DNA from: Oceanicaulis sp. MMSF_3324
GTDB taxonomy: Bacteria; Pseudomonadota; Alphaproteobacteria; Caulobacterales; Maricaulaceae
Direction of reading: 5' to 3'
Assembly: GCF_030733545.1 (NCBI RefSeq)
Contig: NZ_JASHIU010000014.1
Coordinates: 1-64,000, forward strand
DNA length: 64,000 nt
The position numbers and the translations under genes were made by a program. This document shows positions 27,198 through 36,924 of this stretch, piece after piece; within the stretch, counting starts at the first letter, position 1; each line of letters opens with the position of its first letter. The notes beneath the pieces are model-generated. The model did no database searches. It was not told the origin of the DNA and saw nothing but the letters and a program-made list of their open reading frames with translations.

Positions 27198-28091
27198 CTA
27201 GAACTCATCCACCATCAGGCTGTCATCGGTAATGCAGCCATCAAGCCGCCAGCCTGCGCCCTCATCCTGCGCCAGCAGATCGGTCAGCCAGGGCAATAGC
27301 TTCAGGAGACGCTCCTCAAGCTGGAAGGGCGGGTTCACGACCACGACGCCGGCGCCCGCCAGCGGGCCCTCCTCGCTCAGCTCGCGCACCCACATGTCGG
27401 CGCGCAGGAGCTTCTCGCCCTCCAGCCCCTGATCGGCGATCAGCCATTCGGCGAGCCCCACATCAAAGCGTTCCTGGGCCCACAGATCCTTGAGCGGGCG
27501 CCAGAAGATGAAGGTGCCCGTGGGCCAGCGCTCCAGGGCGGATTTGGCCGCCTGGGCCATGAAGGCCATCTCGTCGCGATGCTCGAAGGGCGGATCGATC
27601 ATGACCAGACCACGCTTTTCCCGCGGCGGCACAAGCCCCGGCAGGGCGCGATAACCATCCATGGGCTGGACCTTCACCCGCGCATCGCGGGCATAACGCT
27701 GATCCAGTGTGACGGAATCATCCTTGTGCAATTCACACAGATGGATGCGGTCATCCTGACGCGCGAGCCGCGCCGCGATTTCAGGCGATCCGGGATAAGC
27801 GGTCAGCGATGCGCTCTCATTCATCGCCCGCACGACATCAAGATAGGGCGCGAGCGCATCATGGAGATCGCCGGGAATGTCCGCGTTGAGCACGCGGCCA
27901 ATACCCGCTTTCCATTCCGGACTGCGACGCGCCTCGTCCCCGGTCAGGTCATAGACGCCGACGCCCGCATGGGTGTCGATCACGCGGTAGGGCTTGGCTT
28001 TCTTGCCCAGATGCTCGAGGCACTGCGCAAGGACAAGGTGTTTGAGGACATCGGCGAAATTGCCTGCGTGAAAGGCGTGACGGTAATTCAT
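27198..28091 (-). CDS. rlmJ: 23S rRNA (adenine2030-N6)-methyltransferase RlmJ
   Basis: 297 residues from the ATG at 28091, which begins the diagnostic MNYRHAFHAGNFADVLKHLV. SAM-binding YRVIDTHAGVGVYDL and the catalytic DPPFEHRDEM (DPPY variant) are present. Methylates A2030 in 23S rRNA in E. coli. The short distance to the convergent MFS gene leaves no separate terminator. Confidence 0.95.
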   Translation of the reverse strand: MNYRHAFHAGNFADVLKHLVLAQCLEHLGKKAKPYRVIDTHAGVGVYDLTGDEARRSPEWKAGIGRVLNADIPGDLHDALAPYLDVVRAMNESASLTAYPGSPEIAARLARQDDRIHLCELHKDDSVTLDQRYARDARVKVQPMDGYRALPGLVPPREKRGLVMIDPPFEHRDEMAFMAQAAKSALERWPTGTFIFWRPLKDLWAQERFDVGLAEWLIADQGLEGEKLLRADMWVRELSEEGPLAGAGVVVVNPPFQLEERLLKLLPWLTDLLAQDEGAGWRLDGCITDDSLMVDEF

Positions 28092-28238
28092 GAGGCCTCG
28101 CTGACGCGTGTTTTCAATTCGAAATGCCGGGGTCTGAACAATTGTGACCAAACTGTAAGAGATCACGTCTTTGCTCTCGGCGGTGGTCCAGCCTAGTTTG
28201 TCACACTTGTACGGCAATCAAGAGGGGAGGGCTTGGAG

Positions 28239-30806
28239 ATGTCGCAGTTTCGCAGCCTATGGTTCGCAGCGGCCATCGCAGCCATTTCAGCGGGCGCGCC
28301 CGCATTCGCCCAAGACGAGGGCGAAGACGATGAAACGGAAACCATTGAAAGCTTCACCGAAGAGTTTGAAGCCATCGATGGATTGTTTCCGCTCTATCGC
28401 AATCCGGAGAACGGTGATCTCTACATGGAGATCGCTGCCGACCAGCTCGATGACGAGTTTGTCTATTTCACCTATGCCGAGGATGGCGCGCCGCGCACCG
28501 GCCTGTTCCGCGGCCAGTTCCGCGACAACCGGGTCCTGAGCTTCGCCAAGCATTACGGCGAGATCGAGATCAGCGCCGAAAACACCAGCTTCTCGTTTGA
28601 CCAGGACAACGCCCTGTCGCGCGCCTCGGAAGCCAATATCACCCGCGCGCCGCTGGCCGTGCTCGACATCGCCGCTGAATCCGAAGGCGATGAAGAAAAT
28701 GGTGAGCGCTATCTGGTCCAGATCGACTCGCTTCTGAGCGGCGAGGACCTGTCCCAGATCAAGCCCAACCCGCCGCGCGGACCGGGCGCGGAGAATGCGT
28801 TCTCCATGGGTCGCCTGTCCGGTGACCGGACCCGCGTCCTGGATGTGCGCAACTATCCTGAAAACACCGATGTTGTGGTGGAGTACGTCTACACCGAAGA
28901 TTCCCCGCGCAATGGCGGCGGCGCTGAAATCACGGACGCCCGTGCGGTGGCCGTGACGGTCCAGCACAGCTTCCTGGCCCTGCCCGAAGAGGGCTATGAG
29001 CCGCGCGCCGATGACTTCCGCGTGGGGTATTTCGGCCAGCGCGTCACCAATCTGACCGACACCACCGTGACGCCGTATGACGACGTCATCAATCGCTGGC
29101 GTCTGGTGAAGGAAGACCCGACCGCAGAGGTCTCCGATCCGGTCGAACCGATCGTGTGGTGGATCGAGAACACCACCCCGGTCGAGCTGCGCGACACCAT
29201 TCGCGACGCAGCCCTGACCTGGAACATCGCCTTTGAGGAGGCCGGGTTCTCCAACGCCATCGAAGTGCGGGTCCAGCCCGACGATGCCGACTGGGATGCC
29301 GGCGATATCCGCTATAATGTCCTGCGCTGGACCTCGTCCCCGACCCCGCCTTTCGGCGGCTATGGCCCGAGCTTCACGCATCCGCGCACCGGCGAGATCA
29401 TGGGCGCGGACATCATGCTGGAATACGTCTTCCTGACGAACCGCATCCGCTATTCCGAGCTGTTTGACGTGGCCGGCCTGAGCCAGTGGCTGCCGGCGGA
29501 CCAGCTGGCGGAGATGACCGGTGAGCCCGTGGTCGAGCATGATCACGACGCCCACGGCGCCATGTGCAATTTCGCCGAGCACCTGCAAATGGAGACCCTG
29601 GCGGGCCTCGCCACGCTGCAGGCGCAGGGCGCAACCACCGTCGAAATCGACGAGCTGATCCGTCAGTCCCTGCACTATCTCGTCATCCACGAGATCGGCC
29701 ACACGCTGGGCCTGATGCACAATATGCGCGCCACCTCCACCATCTCTCTGGAAGAGCTGGCCAATGGCGAACGCGTGACCGGCTCCATCATGGATTATCC
29801 GGCGCTGAACCTGCCGCATAACGACGAAGAGACAGTTCAGTACTCCCAAGAGATCCCGGGACCGTACGACATCTGGGCGATCAGCTATGGCTACACTCCG
29901 GAAGAGGACGCCCTGCCGGCCATTCTGGAGCGCTCGACCGATCCGGCCCTGGCTTTCGGCAATGACGCCGACGACCTGCGCAGCCCGGGCATCCACTCCG
30001 ACCCGCGCGTCATGATCAACGACCTGTCGTCTGATCCGGTGACCTGGGCCGGCGAACGCGTGTCGGTGATCAACGACACCCTGCGCACCCTGCCCGAGCA
30101 GTTCGAGATCGAGGGCGAGACCTATCAGCCGCTTCTGACCAGCTATCTGGTGCTGTCCGGTCAACGCTTCGGCGCGGCCAATGTCGCCAGCCGTCACATT
30201 GGCGGGATCTACAACAACCGCTCTGTTGTGGGTCAGCCAGGCGCTGAAACGCCCTTCATCCCGGTCCCGCGCGAAAAGCAGGAACAGGCGCTTGAAGTGC
30301 TCGACGCCGCCCTGTTCGGCCCGGACGCGTTCGAGGCGGAAGAGGACTATCTCGACCACCTGCAGCGTCAGCGCCGCTTCTTCGACCATTTTGGCACCGA
30401 TGAAGACCCGGCCCTGCACGATCGGGCGTTCACCCAGCAGCGCGCCGTCATGGCTCACCTGCTGCACCCGAACATGCTCGATCGCATGAATGATGCGCGT
30501 CAGTATGGCGGAGATTACCCGGTCGCGGACTATCTGCAGGACCTGACCCAAATGGTCTATGCCGACGATATCCGCGGCGAGCCGAACACCTATCGTCAGA
30601 ACCTGCAGGTTGAGTATCTGCGCAGCCTGATCGGCATTACGGCCAACACCGACTATTCCCCGGTGGCCCGCTCGGCGGCTCTGGCCTCGATCCAGGACGT
30701 AAAGGGCTGGATCGGCCCGGACTGGATGCCTGACCTGACCGGCTCTCGCGAAGCCAAGGCGCACCGCGCCCACCTTCGCACGCTGATCAACGCGTTCGAA
30801 AACTAG
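28239..30806 (+). CDS. Exported zinc metalloprotease (DUF5117/DUF4953 type)
   Basis: About 855 residues from the ATG at 28239; a TTG six bases earlier is possible, but AGGGGAGGG fits the ATG. The signal peptide ends near AGAPAFA, followed by a very acidic start (DEGEDDETETIE). The central metzincin-like site HEIGHTLGLMHN lies at about 484-495 and has all three His ligands and the catalytic Glu, with SIMDYPA as the Met-turn. N-terminal beta-rich and C-terminal helical regions match large periplasmic or outer-membrane-linked peptidases of marine bacteria. It probably works with the S10 peptidase that follows, after its own terminator. Confidence 0.9.
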   Translation: MSQFRSLWFAAAIAAISAGAPAFAQDEGEDDETETIESFTEEFEAIDGLFPLYRNPENGDLYMEIAADQLDDEFVYFTYAEDGAPRTGLFRGQFRDNRVLSFAKHYGEIEISAENTSFSFDQDNALSRASEANITRAPLAVLDIAAESEGDEENGERYLVQIDSLLSGEDLSQIKPNPPRGPGAENAFSMGRLSGDRTRVLDVRNYPENTDVVVEYVYTEDSPRNGGGAEITDARAVAVTVQHSFLALPEEGYEPRADDFRVGYFGQRVTNLTDTTVTPYDDVINRWRLVKEDPTAEVSDPVEPIVWWIENTTPVELRDTIRDAALTWNIAFEEAGFSNAIEVRVQPDDADWDAGDIRYNVLRWTSSPTPPFGGYGPSFTHPRTGEIMGADIMLEYVFLTNRIRYSELFDVAGLSQWLPADQLAEMTGEPVVEHDHDAHGAMCNFAEHLQMETLAGLATLQAQGATTVEIDELIRQSLHYLVIHEIGHTLGLMHNMRATSTISLEELANGERVTGSIMDYPALNLPHNDEETVQYSQEIPGPYDIWAISYGYTPEEDALPAILERSTDPALAFGNDADDLRSPGIHSDPRVMINDLSSDPVTWAGERVSVINDTLRTLPEQFEIEGETYQPLLTSYLVLSGQRFGAANVASRHIGGIYNNRSVVGQPGAETPFIPVPREKQEQALEVLDAALFGPDAFEAEEDYLDHLQRQRRFFDHFGTDEDPALHDRAFTQQRAVMAHLLHPNMLDRMNDARQYGGDYPVADYLQDLTQMVYADDIRGEPNTYRQNLQVEYLRSLIGITANTDYSPVARSAALASIQDVKGWIGPDWMPDLTGSREAKAHRAHLRTLINAFEN

Positions 30807-30822
30807 AGCGACACACTTGCCG

Positions 30823-30851
30823 CCGCCCCCGTCTCCGGACGGGGGCGGTTT
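30823..30851 (+). terminator. Intrinsic terminator after the zinc protease
   Basis: CCGCCCCCGTC-TCCG-GACGGGGGCGG followed by TTT, 17 bp past the stop. Confidence 0.8.
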
Positions 30852-30978
30852 GCATTTGGGGCGGAGTCATATGTCTGAACTTGACCGGCCAAGCCCCGGC
30901 CCTCACAACGTTTCATTATAACACTCGCGCCGGCCTCTGTGTTGGGACGCGAGGCGACTTGGGGAAAAGGAGACGGAG

Positions 30979-32472
30979 ATGATCCGCACTGCCGCGGCTG
31001 CGCTCAGCGCAGCGCTCATGCTCACAAGCCCACTGCTGGCTCAGGACGACACGCCTGAGATTCCTGAACCGCAACGCTGGGAATCCAGCGGTCAGATCAC
31101 CGCCGATGGTGAGCGCATTCGCTATAGCGTGATCGCGGGCGAAACCTATCTCGAGGACGAGGACGGCACGCCGACCGGCTCGATCTTCTCCACCACCTAT
31201 CTGCGCGACGGCGTCTCCGATCCGCGCACCCGTCCGGTGGCCTTTATCTTCAATGGCGGCCCGGGTTCGGCCTCGCTCTGGCTGCATATGGGCGTATTCG
31301 GCCCGCAGCGCGTGGTCCTGCCCAGCGACGCACGCGATGATGGCGCCGCGCCGTTCGATCTGCGTGACAATCCCGAAACCCTGCTCGGTGAAGCCGACCT
31401 GGTCTTCATCGATCCCGTGGGCACCGGCTGGAGCCGCGCCCTGGGCGATACCGACCCGGCGGAAGAGTTCTGGGGCGTGGATGAGGACGCCGCCTCCGTC
31501 GCCGCCTTCATTCGCAAATGGCTGACCGAGCACGAGCGCTGGAATTCGCCGAAATACCTTCTGGGTGAAAGCTATGGCACCACCCGGATCGGCGCGCTAA
31601 TGCGTCAGCTGGAAGCGGGCTGGAATGATGTCTCGATCAATGGCGTCGTGCTGATTTCCGTCGTTCTGGACTTCCGTCTGGACGCAACCAATCCGGGCAA
31701 TGAAATCGGTTATGTCGGCCTGCTTCCCGGCTATGCCGCGACCGCCTGGCACCACAACCTTGTGGACCGCGCGGCCTGGAACAATGATTCCGAAGCCTTC
31801 CTGGACGATGCCCGCGCCTTCGCCACAGACGAATACCTGCCCGCGCTCGTGCGAGGCCATGACATCGATCCGGCGCGCAAGGCCGAGGTGATCTCGCGCA
31901 TGAGCGAGCTGACCGGCCTGTCCGAGCAGTATATCGACCGGTCCGATCTGCGCGTGACTCTGTCGCGGTTCCGTACCGAGCTGCTGCGCGACCAGGGGCT
32001 ATCCGTGGGTCGCTTTGACTCGCGCTTCACCGGCGTCGAGCCGATCGGCGTTTCCGACAGCCCCGAGGGCGATCCGTCCGGCTATGGCATTGATGGCGCC
32101 TACACCGCCGCCATGATGGATTATTATACCCGCGTGCTCGGCGTTGACCTGACCCGCCCCTACACCACTCTGGGCGGCGTGCGCGACTGGAACTGGGATG
32201 CCGGTCCGGGCGGCGGACGCAACAACTATGTCAACGTGTCCGTCTGGCTGGAACGCGCCATGCGTCAGAACCAGGACCTGCGGGTCCTCGCCACGAATGG
32301 CATCTATGACCTGGCGACCCCGTTCTTCGCCACCGAGATGACCTTCAACCGCCCCGGCTATTACGATCAGGATCGCATTGAGCTGACCTATTATCCGGCT
32401 GGCCACATGATGTATCTGCACCAGCCCTCCATCGAACAGATGGCGCAGGATGTACGCGACTTCATCGAGTAA
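30979..32472 (+). CDS. Exported S10-family serine carboxypeptidase
   Basis: 497 residues with a signal peptide (MIRTAAAALSAALMLTSPLL, cut near AQ). Alpha/beta hydrolase fold with oxyanion segment FIFNGGPGSASLWLH, nucleophile elbow LGESYGTTRIG (Ser near 197), acid residue in TNGIYDLATPF and catalytic His in YYPAGHMMYLH. This is the S10 arrangement, releasing C-terminal residues at acid pH in known members. Together with the preceding zinc protease it suggests peptide scavenging in the periplasm. A strong terminator follows. Confidence 0.92.
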   Translation: MIRTAAAALSAALMLTSPLLAQDDTPEIPEPQRWESSGQITADGERIRYSVIAGETYLEDEDGTPTGSIFSTTYLRDGVSDPRTRPVAFIFNGGPGSASLWLHMGVFGPQRVVLPSDARDDGAAPFDLRDNPETLLGEADLVFIDPVGTGWSRALGDTDPAEEFWGVDEDAASVAAFIRKWLTEHERWNSPKYLLGESYGTTRIGALMRQLEAGWNDVSINGVVLISVVLDFRLDATNPGNEIGYVGLLPGYAATAWHHNLVDRAAWNNDSEAFLDDARAFATDEYLPALVRGHDIDPARKAEVISRMSELTGLSEQYIDRSDLRVTLSRFRTELLRDQGLSVGRFDSRFTGVEPIGVSDSPEGDPSGYGIDGAYTAAMMDYYTRVLGVDLTRPYTTLGGVRDWNWDAGPGGGRNNYVNVSVWLERAMRQNQDLRVLATNGIYDLATPFFATEMTFNRPGYYDQDRIELTYYPAGHMMYLHQPSIEQMAQDVRDFIE

Positions 32473-32497
32473 GCCGCGCACGCAGACCCTCAAAGAG

Positions 32498-32528
32498 AAA
32501 GCCCCGGAGCCAGGCTCTGGGGCTTTTT
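32498..32528 (+). terminator. Intrinsic terminator after the S10 peptidase
   Basis: AAAGCCCCGGAGCC-AG-GCTCTGGGGCTTTTT, containing one G-T pair, between the convergent peptidase and apt genes. Confidence 0.85.
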
Positions 32529-32551
32529 CATGATCGTCCTTGCGAAAGGCC

Positions 32552-33082
32552 CTAGTCGCCTTCGAACGCCACCAGGCTCGCCACTTTCACGCCATGGCTT
32601 TCGATCCGCTTTGCGCCGCCAATATCGGGCAGATCGATGACGAAGGAACAGCCCACGACCTCGCCGCCCGCTGCACGGATCAGCTTGATGGCCGCCTCGG
32701 CGGTGCCGCCTGTCGCGATGAGATCATCCACGATCAGCACGGTTTCGCCCGGCTGGATCGCATCCTTGTGAATCTCGACTTCGTCGGTGCCGTATTCGAG
32801 CTCATAGGACTGGCTGAGCGTGTCATGGGGCAGCTTGCCCTTCTTGCGGATCGGAACAAACCCGACGCTGAGCTGGTGCGCCACGGCGCCGCCCAAAATA
32901 AAGCCGCGCGCCTCGATGCCCGCCACCTTGTCGATCTTCTTTCCCGCATGGGGAAAGACCATGGCGTCCACCGCCGCGCGAAAGGCGCCAGCGTCGCCCA
33001 GCAGCGTGGTCACATCCCGGAACATGATGCCGGGCTTGGGGTAATCGGGAATGGTGCGAATGGCGGACTTGATGTGGTCCAT
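32552..33082 (-). CDS. apt: Adenine phosphoribosyltransferase
   Basis: Purine salvage: adenine + PRPP to AMP. 176 residues from the ATG at 33082 ([18 protein letters not shown]); in-frame sequence upstream does not match the family. PRPP-binding loop [17 protein letters not shown] and the adenine-contacting [17 protein letters not shown] are intact. Stands alone, between two terminators. Confidence 0.95.
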   Translation of the reverse strand: MDHIKSAIRTIPDYPKPGIMFRDVTTLLGDAGAFRAAVDAMVFPHAGKKIDKVAGIEARGFILGGAVAHQLSVGFVPIRKKGKLPHDTLSQSYELEYGTDEVEIHKDAIQPGETVLIVDDLIATGGTAEAAIKLIRAAGGEVVGCSFVIDLPDIGGAKRIESHGVKVASLVAFEGD

Positions 33083-33179
33083 GGGGTGCTCCGGCTCAAA
33101 GATGACAGGCAGGCGCACCCTGCCCTCTGAACGCCAAGCATTGAAGAGCCCGGACACAGCGTCAAGCACTCCGTCCCAA

Positions 33180-33213
33180 ACAAACGGCCCGCCAACTTGC
33201 GCTGGCGGGCCGT
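33180..33213 (-). terminator. Intrinsic terminator of urcA
   Basis: ACGGCCCGCCA-8 nt-TGGCGGGCCGT, with TTTGTTT on the minus strand, 45 bp past the urcA stop. Confidence 0.85.
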
Positions 33214-33257
33214 CTTGATCGGTGCTGAAGGATCAGCCCGAAAGGTCAGTGCGGGTG

Positions 33258-33584
33258 TTAGCCGCGATCCGCCACATAGCGGGCTTCACGGGTCCGCTCG
33301 ATGTGAAGATCGCTCAGACCCTCATGGGACACGGCGCCCACCACATGCTCGACGACGTCAGCGCGGCAATAGGCTTGCTCGCTGGACTCGATCGCCAGGG
33401 CTTCGCAATAGCGCTGGGCTTCGACGTTGAGGCGCTGGTACGCCACGCGAACCGCTTGCTCGGACGTCAGTTCAGCGCGGTCCACCGCAAAGGTGAATTC
33501 CTGGCTTTGCTGCGCAGAGACTGCGAAAAGGCCTGCAGAGGCCAGAACAGACGCGGCAGCGACGGTTTTGATCAGGTGCTTCAT
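33258..33584 (-). CDS. UrcA-family exported protein
   Basis: 108 residues from the ATG at 33584, preceded by GAGGAG at good spacing. A signal peptide (MKHLIKTVAAASVLASAG, cut near VSA) is followed by the UrcA pattern: FTFAVDRAELTSEQAVRVAY, a Cys in EAQRYCEA and a second in QAYCRADVVEHVV, probably forming a disulphide. The family is common in Caulobacterales and sphingomonads; function is unknown. Confidence 0.85.
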   Translation of the reverse strand: MKHLIKTVAAASVLASAGLFAVSAQQSQEFTFAVDRAELTSEQAVRVAYQRLNVEAQRYCEALAIESSEQAYCRADVVEHVVGAVSHEGLSDLHIERTREARYVADRG

Positions 33585-33593
33585 TGGGTTCAC

Positions 33594-34182
33594 TCCTCAT
33601 TATTGACGCGGCCCGCCGGGCCTCTCGGCTTTACGGTCCGCTCTTGGGGCTTGATCCGGTTCAGTCCTTCTCCAGGGGGGTGAATCCTGCGCGCTGAAGT
33701 CTCGTCTCTCGCCTCGGTTATCGTTCTGTCACCCAACAGTCATATAAATGTAATACATCTGGATACGGATGAAAAGTGGGGAGCCGATTTAAACTTCACG
33801 ATTCCCTAAAATGTGTATTTCATTGATATTATTTATACAATCGGGCCGCCTGGCAGACACTTGTCTCGGAGCTCAGTGTGTGACGTGCTTAAATCTGCTG
33901 TTTTCAGAGGCACTTAAATGGCTTCTGATATTTTTTCAGTTTTATGTCATGCTGTTTGCAAGCCTGTGGATATTTCTTTATTGTCTTCATTATCAATATC
34001 TTGTGAAATTTCACGATCTGATTCCAGACCTTGGTCTGGCTCATCATGTCAGCCGCAAGACAACTGAAGCGCCTCAGCGGTCATCGTATCGGTCGGGATG
34101 CGTCTGTGGACTTTTGTATCCCGGTTACGCGCTCAGCCGAAGAGAATGGCTCAAACCCGGGCAGCTGGCCCGCTGAAAGGCC
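33594..34182. other. AT-rich spacer without a credible gene
   Basis: About 590 bp. The stretch 33740-34030 is much richer in A and T than the surroundings. A frame at 33811-34176 encodes a hydrophobic piece then mixed sequence, but it has no ribosome binding site, no codon bias and no family resemblance. It may be leftover foreign DNA or the promoter zone of urcA. Confidence 0.4.
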
Positions 34183-34212
34183 GCGAGGGGCGGACAATCG
34201 ATCACCCCTCGC
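34183..34212 (-). terminator. Terminator-like hairpin after the DUF6289 pair
   Basis: GCGAGGGG-14 nt-CCCCTCGC just past the stop at 34221. The T-run is poor (CCTTTC), so strength is uncertain. Confidence 0.5.
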
Positions 34213-34220
34213 GCACCCCA

Positions 34221-34475
34221 TCAGTACAGATAGCCCGGGCACTGACCGATCAGTTCCGTGTCATAGTAAGCCGTCACCTGGCCGGCCACGGGGCCTGACG
34301 TGATATAGCCGTTATTGCAGATATCCCGGCGGAAGCCGACCATGTCGGTCTTGCTGGCATCTGAATAGAAGAAATAGAAGTACATCGGCTCTGCAGATCC
34401 GGCCTGTGATGTCAGGCCCGCCATGGCGCCTGCAGCCAGCGCAGCAGCGCCCAGAACAGCTTTGTAGTTCAGCAT
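34221..34475 (-). CDS. Small exported DUF6289-like protein (copy 2)
   Basis: 84 residues from the ATG at 34475 (MLNYKAVLGAAALAAGAMAG, a signal peptide ending near GSA). The mature part is about 55 residues and ends with IGQCPGYLY. Compared with the neighbour at 34516, the segments YSDASKT, VGF, C-NG and IGQCPGYLY are the same, so the two are paralogues. Two Cys residues (C-N-N-G and GQC) could form a disulphide. The YYSD...VG...C pattern fits DUF6289, often seen beside natural-product or peptide genes. Function unknown. Confidence 0.75.
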   Translation of the reverse strand: MLNYKAVLGAAALAAGAMAGLTSQAGSAEPMYFYFFYSDASKTDMVGFRRDICNNGYITSGPVAGQVTAYYDTELIGQCPGYLY

Positions 34476-34515
34476 GAAACTCTCCAATTGATTGGGATTT
34501 GCGAGGAGCGTCGGG

Positions 34516-34767
34516 CTAGTACAAATAGCCGGGGCACTGGCCGATAACGGAACGCGTATAATACTGGGTCGCTGTCCCATGGGCCTGACCCAGAACGACA
34601 TGTCCGTTGATGCATTGATCGAATGCGAATCCGACCTGCGTGGTTTTGCTGGCGTCGCTGTAATAGGTGTACTCATACATGCGCTCGACATCCGGCCACA
34701 TGGCCATGGATGCCGCGCTCAGAACGACACCGGCCGCCACAGCAGCACCGAAAACTCTGAAAGTCAT
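34516..34767 (-). CDS. Small exported DUF6289-like protein (copy 1)
   Basis: 83 residues from the ATG at 34767, which follows GAGGAGGAG. Signal peptide MTFRVFGAAVAAGVVLSAAS, then YEYTYYSDASKTTQVGF, a Cys-containing CINGHVV turn and the C-terminal SVIGQCPGYLY. First gene of a two-gene unit, 40 bp before its paralogue. The identical C-terminal GQCPGYLY in both copies suggests a conserved recognition or structural role. Confidence 0.75.
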   Translation of the reverse strand: MTFRVFGAAVAAGVVLSAASMAMWPDVERMYEYTYYSDASKTTQVGFAFDQCINGHVVLGQAHGTATQYYTRSVIGQCPGYLY

Positions 34768-34987
34768 GAGTTCGTCTCCTCCTCGCGTTTTCACATGGCC
34801 TGTCGGTCAATGTGAAAACGGGTGAACACCCCCAAGGGGGCAGGAATCGACGCAGTTTCAGTTATCCAGCACCGTCGTGGACGTAACGGAACGCCCCGAA
34901 AAGTCGGTGCTGGCTCCCATGCCGGACCAGAATACCCCCATGAGTTGTTTGGTCAACTCACTTGTGATTGACGACGCCAACACAAAA

Positions 34988-35016
34988 AACCCCGCCTTCC
35001 CGAGGAAGGCGGGGTT
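34988..35016 (-). terminator. Intrinsic terminator of lysS
   Basis: AACCCCGCCTTCC-CGA-GGAAGGCGGGGTT, followed on the minus strand by TTTT, 19 bp past the lysS stop. Confidence 0.9.
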
Positions 35017-35035
35017 GAGCGTGCTTCTGACAGGG

Positions 35036-36631
35036 CTAGCCCTTCGACAGGTCTTCACCCGCCAGCGCGCGTTCAATCAGGGTGATGGTGCCCGGCAGTC
35101 CATAAAGCGCCGCCAGACCACCAAAGCGCGGCCCCTGGCTTTGTCCCAGCAGCACCTCGTAAAGCCCTTTGAACCAGTCGCGCAGATTGTCGAACGGCTG
35201 GCTTTTGCCCGCGGCATACACCTCGGTCTGGATCAGCTCGGCATCGGTCTCTGCCGGATCCAGCGCCTTGAAACGCGCCAGCAGGTCTTCCATTGCCGCG
35301 CGCTCCATATCGGTGGGCGCACGATAGGTCTTATGCGGTTTGACCTGATCCTCGTAATAGGAGAGCGCATACCCCGCCAGACGGTCGAGGAACGGGTCGC
35401 TCTCCGGCGTCACATCAGGCGCATACTTTGCAATGAAGCCCCACAAGGTCGCCTTGTCATTGGCGTTCGCGGCCGAGACGAGATTCAGCAAGAGCGAATA
35501 GCTGATATCCGCGCCCGCTTTGGGCGGCTCACCATCGTGGATGTGATAAACCGGGTTCTCCAGCTGCTTGTCTTCAGCCTGTCCCGGATAGGCCCGCAGA
35601 TGCTGACGGTACTCATCCACGGCCTTGGGGATGACGTCGAAATACAACCGCTTGGCCGTGCGCGGCTTCTGGAACATGTACATGGACAGGGATTCTTGCG
35701 GCGCATAGCTGAGCCATTCCTCGACCGACAGTCCATTGCCCTTGGACTTGGAAATCTTCTCGCCCTGATCATCCAGGAACAGCTCGTAGACATATTGCAC
35801 GGGCGCTTCGACTCCCAGGATGCGGCAGATCTTGGAATAAACCGGCGCATTGGCCTGGTGGTCCTTGCCGAACATCTCGAAATCCACGCCCAGAGCAGCC
35901 CAGCGCATGCCGAAATCGGGCTTCCATTGCAGCTTGGTGTTCCCGCCCGTCACCGGCAGGGTGGTGTCGGTTCCGTCTTCATCTTCAAAGGTGATGGTGC
36001 CGGCCTTGGCGTCGATCGCCTTCATCGGCACATACAGCACACGGCCCGTAGTGGGTGAAATCGGCAGGAAAGGCGAATAGGTCGCCTGACGCTCCGCACC
36101 CAGGGTGGGCAGCATCACCGCCATGATGTCATCGAACTTCTCGAGCGCCCGGATCAGCGCGTCGTCAAACGCGCCTGAACGGTATTCCTGCGTCGCGGAG
36201 CGGAACTCGTACTCGAAGCCGAAGCTGTCGAGGAAGGCGCGCAGACGGGCATTATTGTGCTGGGCGAAGCCGTCATGGGTGCCGAACGGGTCGGGCACAT
36301 CGGTCAGCGGCTTGCCCAGATGCTCGGCCAGCATGTCCTGATTAGGCAGGTTCGTGGGGACCTTGCGCATGCCGTCCATGTCATCGGAAAAGGCGATGAG
36401 CTTGGTCGGATACTGGTCCTCGGTCAGAACGCGAAAGGCATGGCGCACCATGGCGGTGCGCGCCACTTCGCCAAAGGTGCCGATATGCGGCAGGCCAGAC
36501 GGACCATAGCCGGTCTCGAAGATGACCGCATCGCCCTTGAGCCCGCTCTTCTCCACCCGTTTCTTCACCAGGCGCGCCTGTTCAAAGGGCCAGGCCTTGG
36601 CGTTCTGGGCGAGCGCGGCGAAATCGGTCAT
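35036..36631 (-). CDS. lysS: Lysyl-tRNA synthetase, class I
   Basis: Charges tRNA-Lys. 531 residues, class I Rossmann fold rather than the class II enzyme of E. coli; the class I form is typical of alphaproteobacteria and archaea. The HIGH-like motif is [15 protein letters not shown] and the KMSKS-like motif is [16 protein letters not shown] (near residue 293). C-terminal helical anticodon-binding domain present. Single gene with its own terminator. Confidence 0.96.
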   Translation of the reverse strand: MTDFAALAQNAKAWPFEQARLVKKRVEKSGLKGDAVIFETGYGPSGLPHIGTFGEVARTAMVRHAFRVLTEDQYPTKLIAFSDDMDGMRKVPTNLPNQDMLAEHLGKPLTDVPDPFGTHDGFAQHNNARLRAFLDSFGFEYEFRSATQEYRSGAFDDALIRALEKFDDIMAVMLPTLGAERQATYSPFLPISPTTGRVLYVPMKAIDAKAGTITFEDEDGTDTTLPVTGGNTKLQWKPDFGMRWAALGVDFEMFGKDHQANAPVYSKICRILGVEAPVQYVYELFLDDQGEKISKSKGNGLSVEEWLSYAPQESLSMYMFQKPRTAKRLYFDVIPKAVDEYRQHLRAYPGQAEDKQLENPVYHIHDGEPPKAGADISYSLLLNLVSAANANDKATLWGFIAKYAPDVTPESDPFLDRLAGYALSYYEDQVKPHKTYRAPTDMERAAMEDLLARFKALDPAETDAELIQTEVYAAGKSQPFDNLRDWFKGLYEVLLGQSQGPRFGGLAALYGLPGTITLIERALAGEDLSKG

Positions 36632-36723
36632 CGCGGGTCTCTTTTCCTGCTGAGGGTGAAATCAAGCAGGCCAAGTAGAACCGGGGAGGGATTTGGTCAA
36701 CTCATGCCGCCGGTTTTGACGCG

Positions 36724-36924
36724 TCAGAGCTCATCCTCGTCATTGAAAATCTGTTCGATCGGCTGACCGAAGACCCGCGCAATCTTGAAGGCGAGCGGCA
36801 GGGACGGATCGTACTTGCCGTTCTCGATGGAGATGATGGTCTGGCGCGACACATCGAGCCTGTCCGCCAGCGCCGCCTGGCTCCAGCCCTGCTCGGCCCG
36901 AAGCGCCTTGATGGTGTTCTTCAT
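36724..36924 (-). CDS. XRE-family transcriptional regulator
   Basis: 66 residues, essentially one Cro/cI helix-turn-helix: WSQAALADRLDVSRQTIISI then ENGKYDPSLPLAFKIARVFG. This is the YozG-like compact type often encoded with small membrane proteins. Its start overlaps the stop of the preceding gene (ATGA). Probable autorepressor of the four-gene operon through the duplicated site at 37783-37822. Confidence 0.92.
   Translation of the reverse strand: MKNTIKALRAEQGWSQAALADRLDVSRQTIISIENGKYDPSLPLAFKIARVFGQPIEQIFNDEDEL

Noticed and set aside
28287-30773. An 828-codon open frame antisense to the zinc metalloprotease
   Set aside because: It mirrors the codon bias of the real gene, has no domain or signal, and lies fully opposite a clear HEIGHTLGLMHN protease.
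33811-34176. A 121-codon frame in the AT-rich spacer
   Set aside because: No ribosome binding site, codon bias or family; hydrophobic part followed by random sequence.
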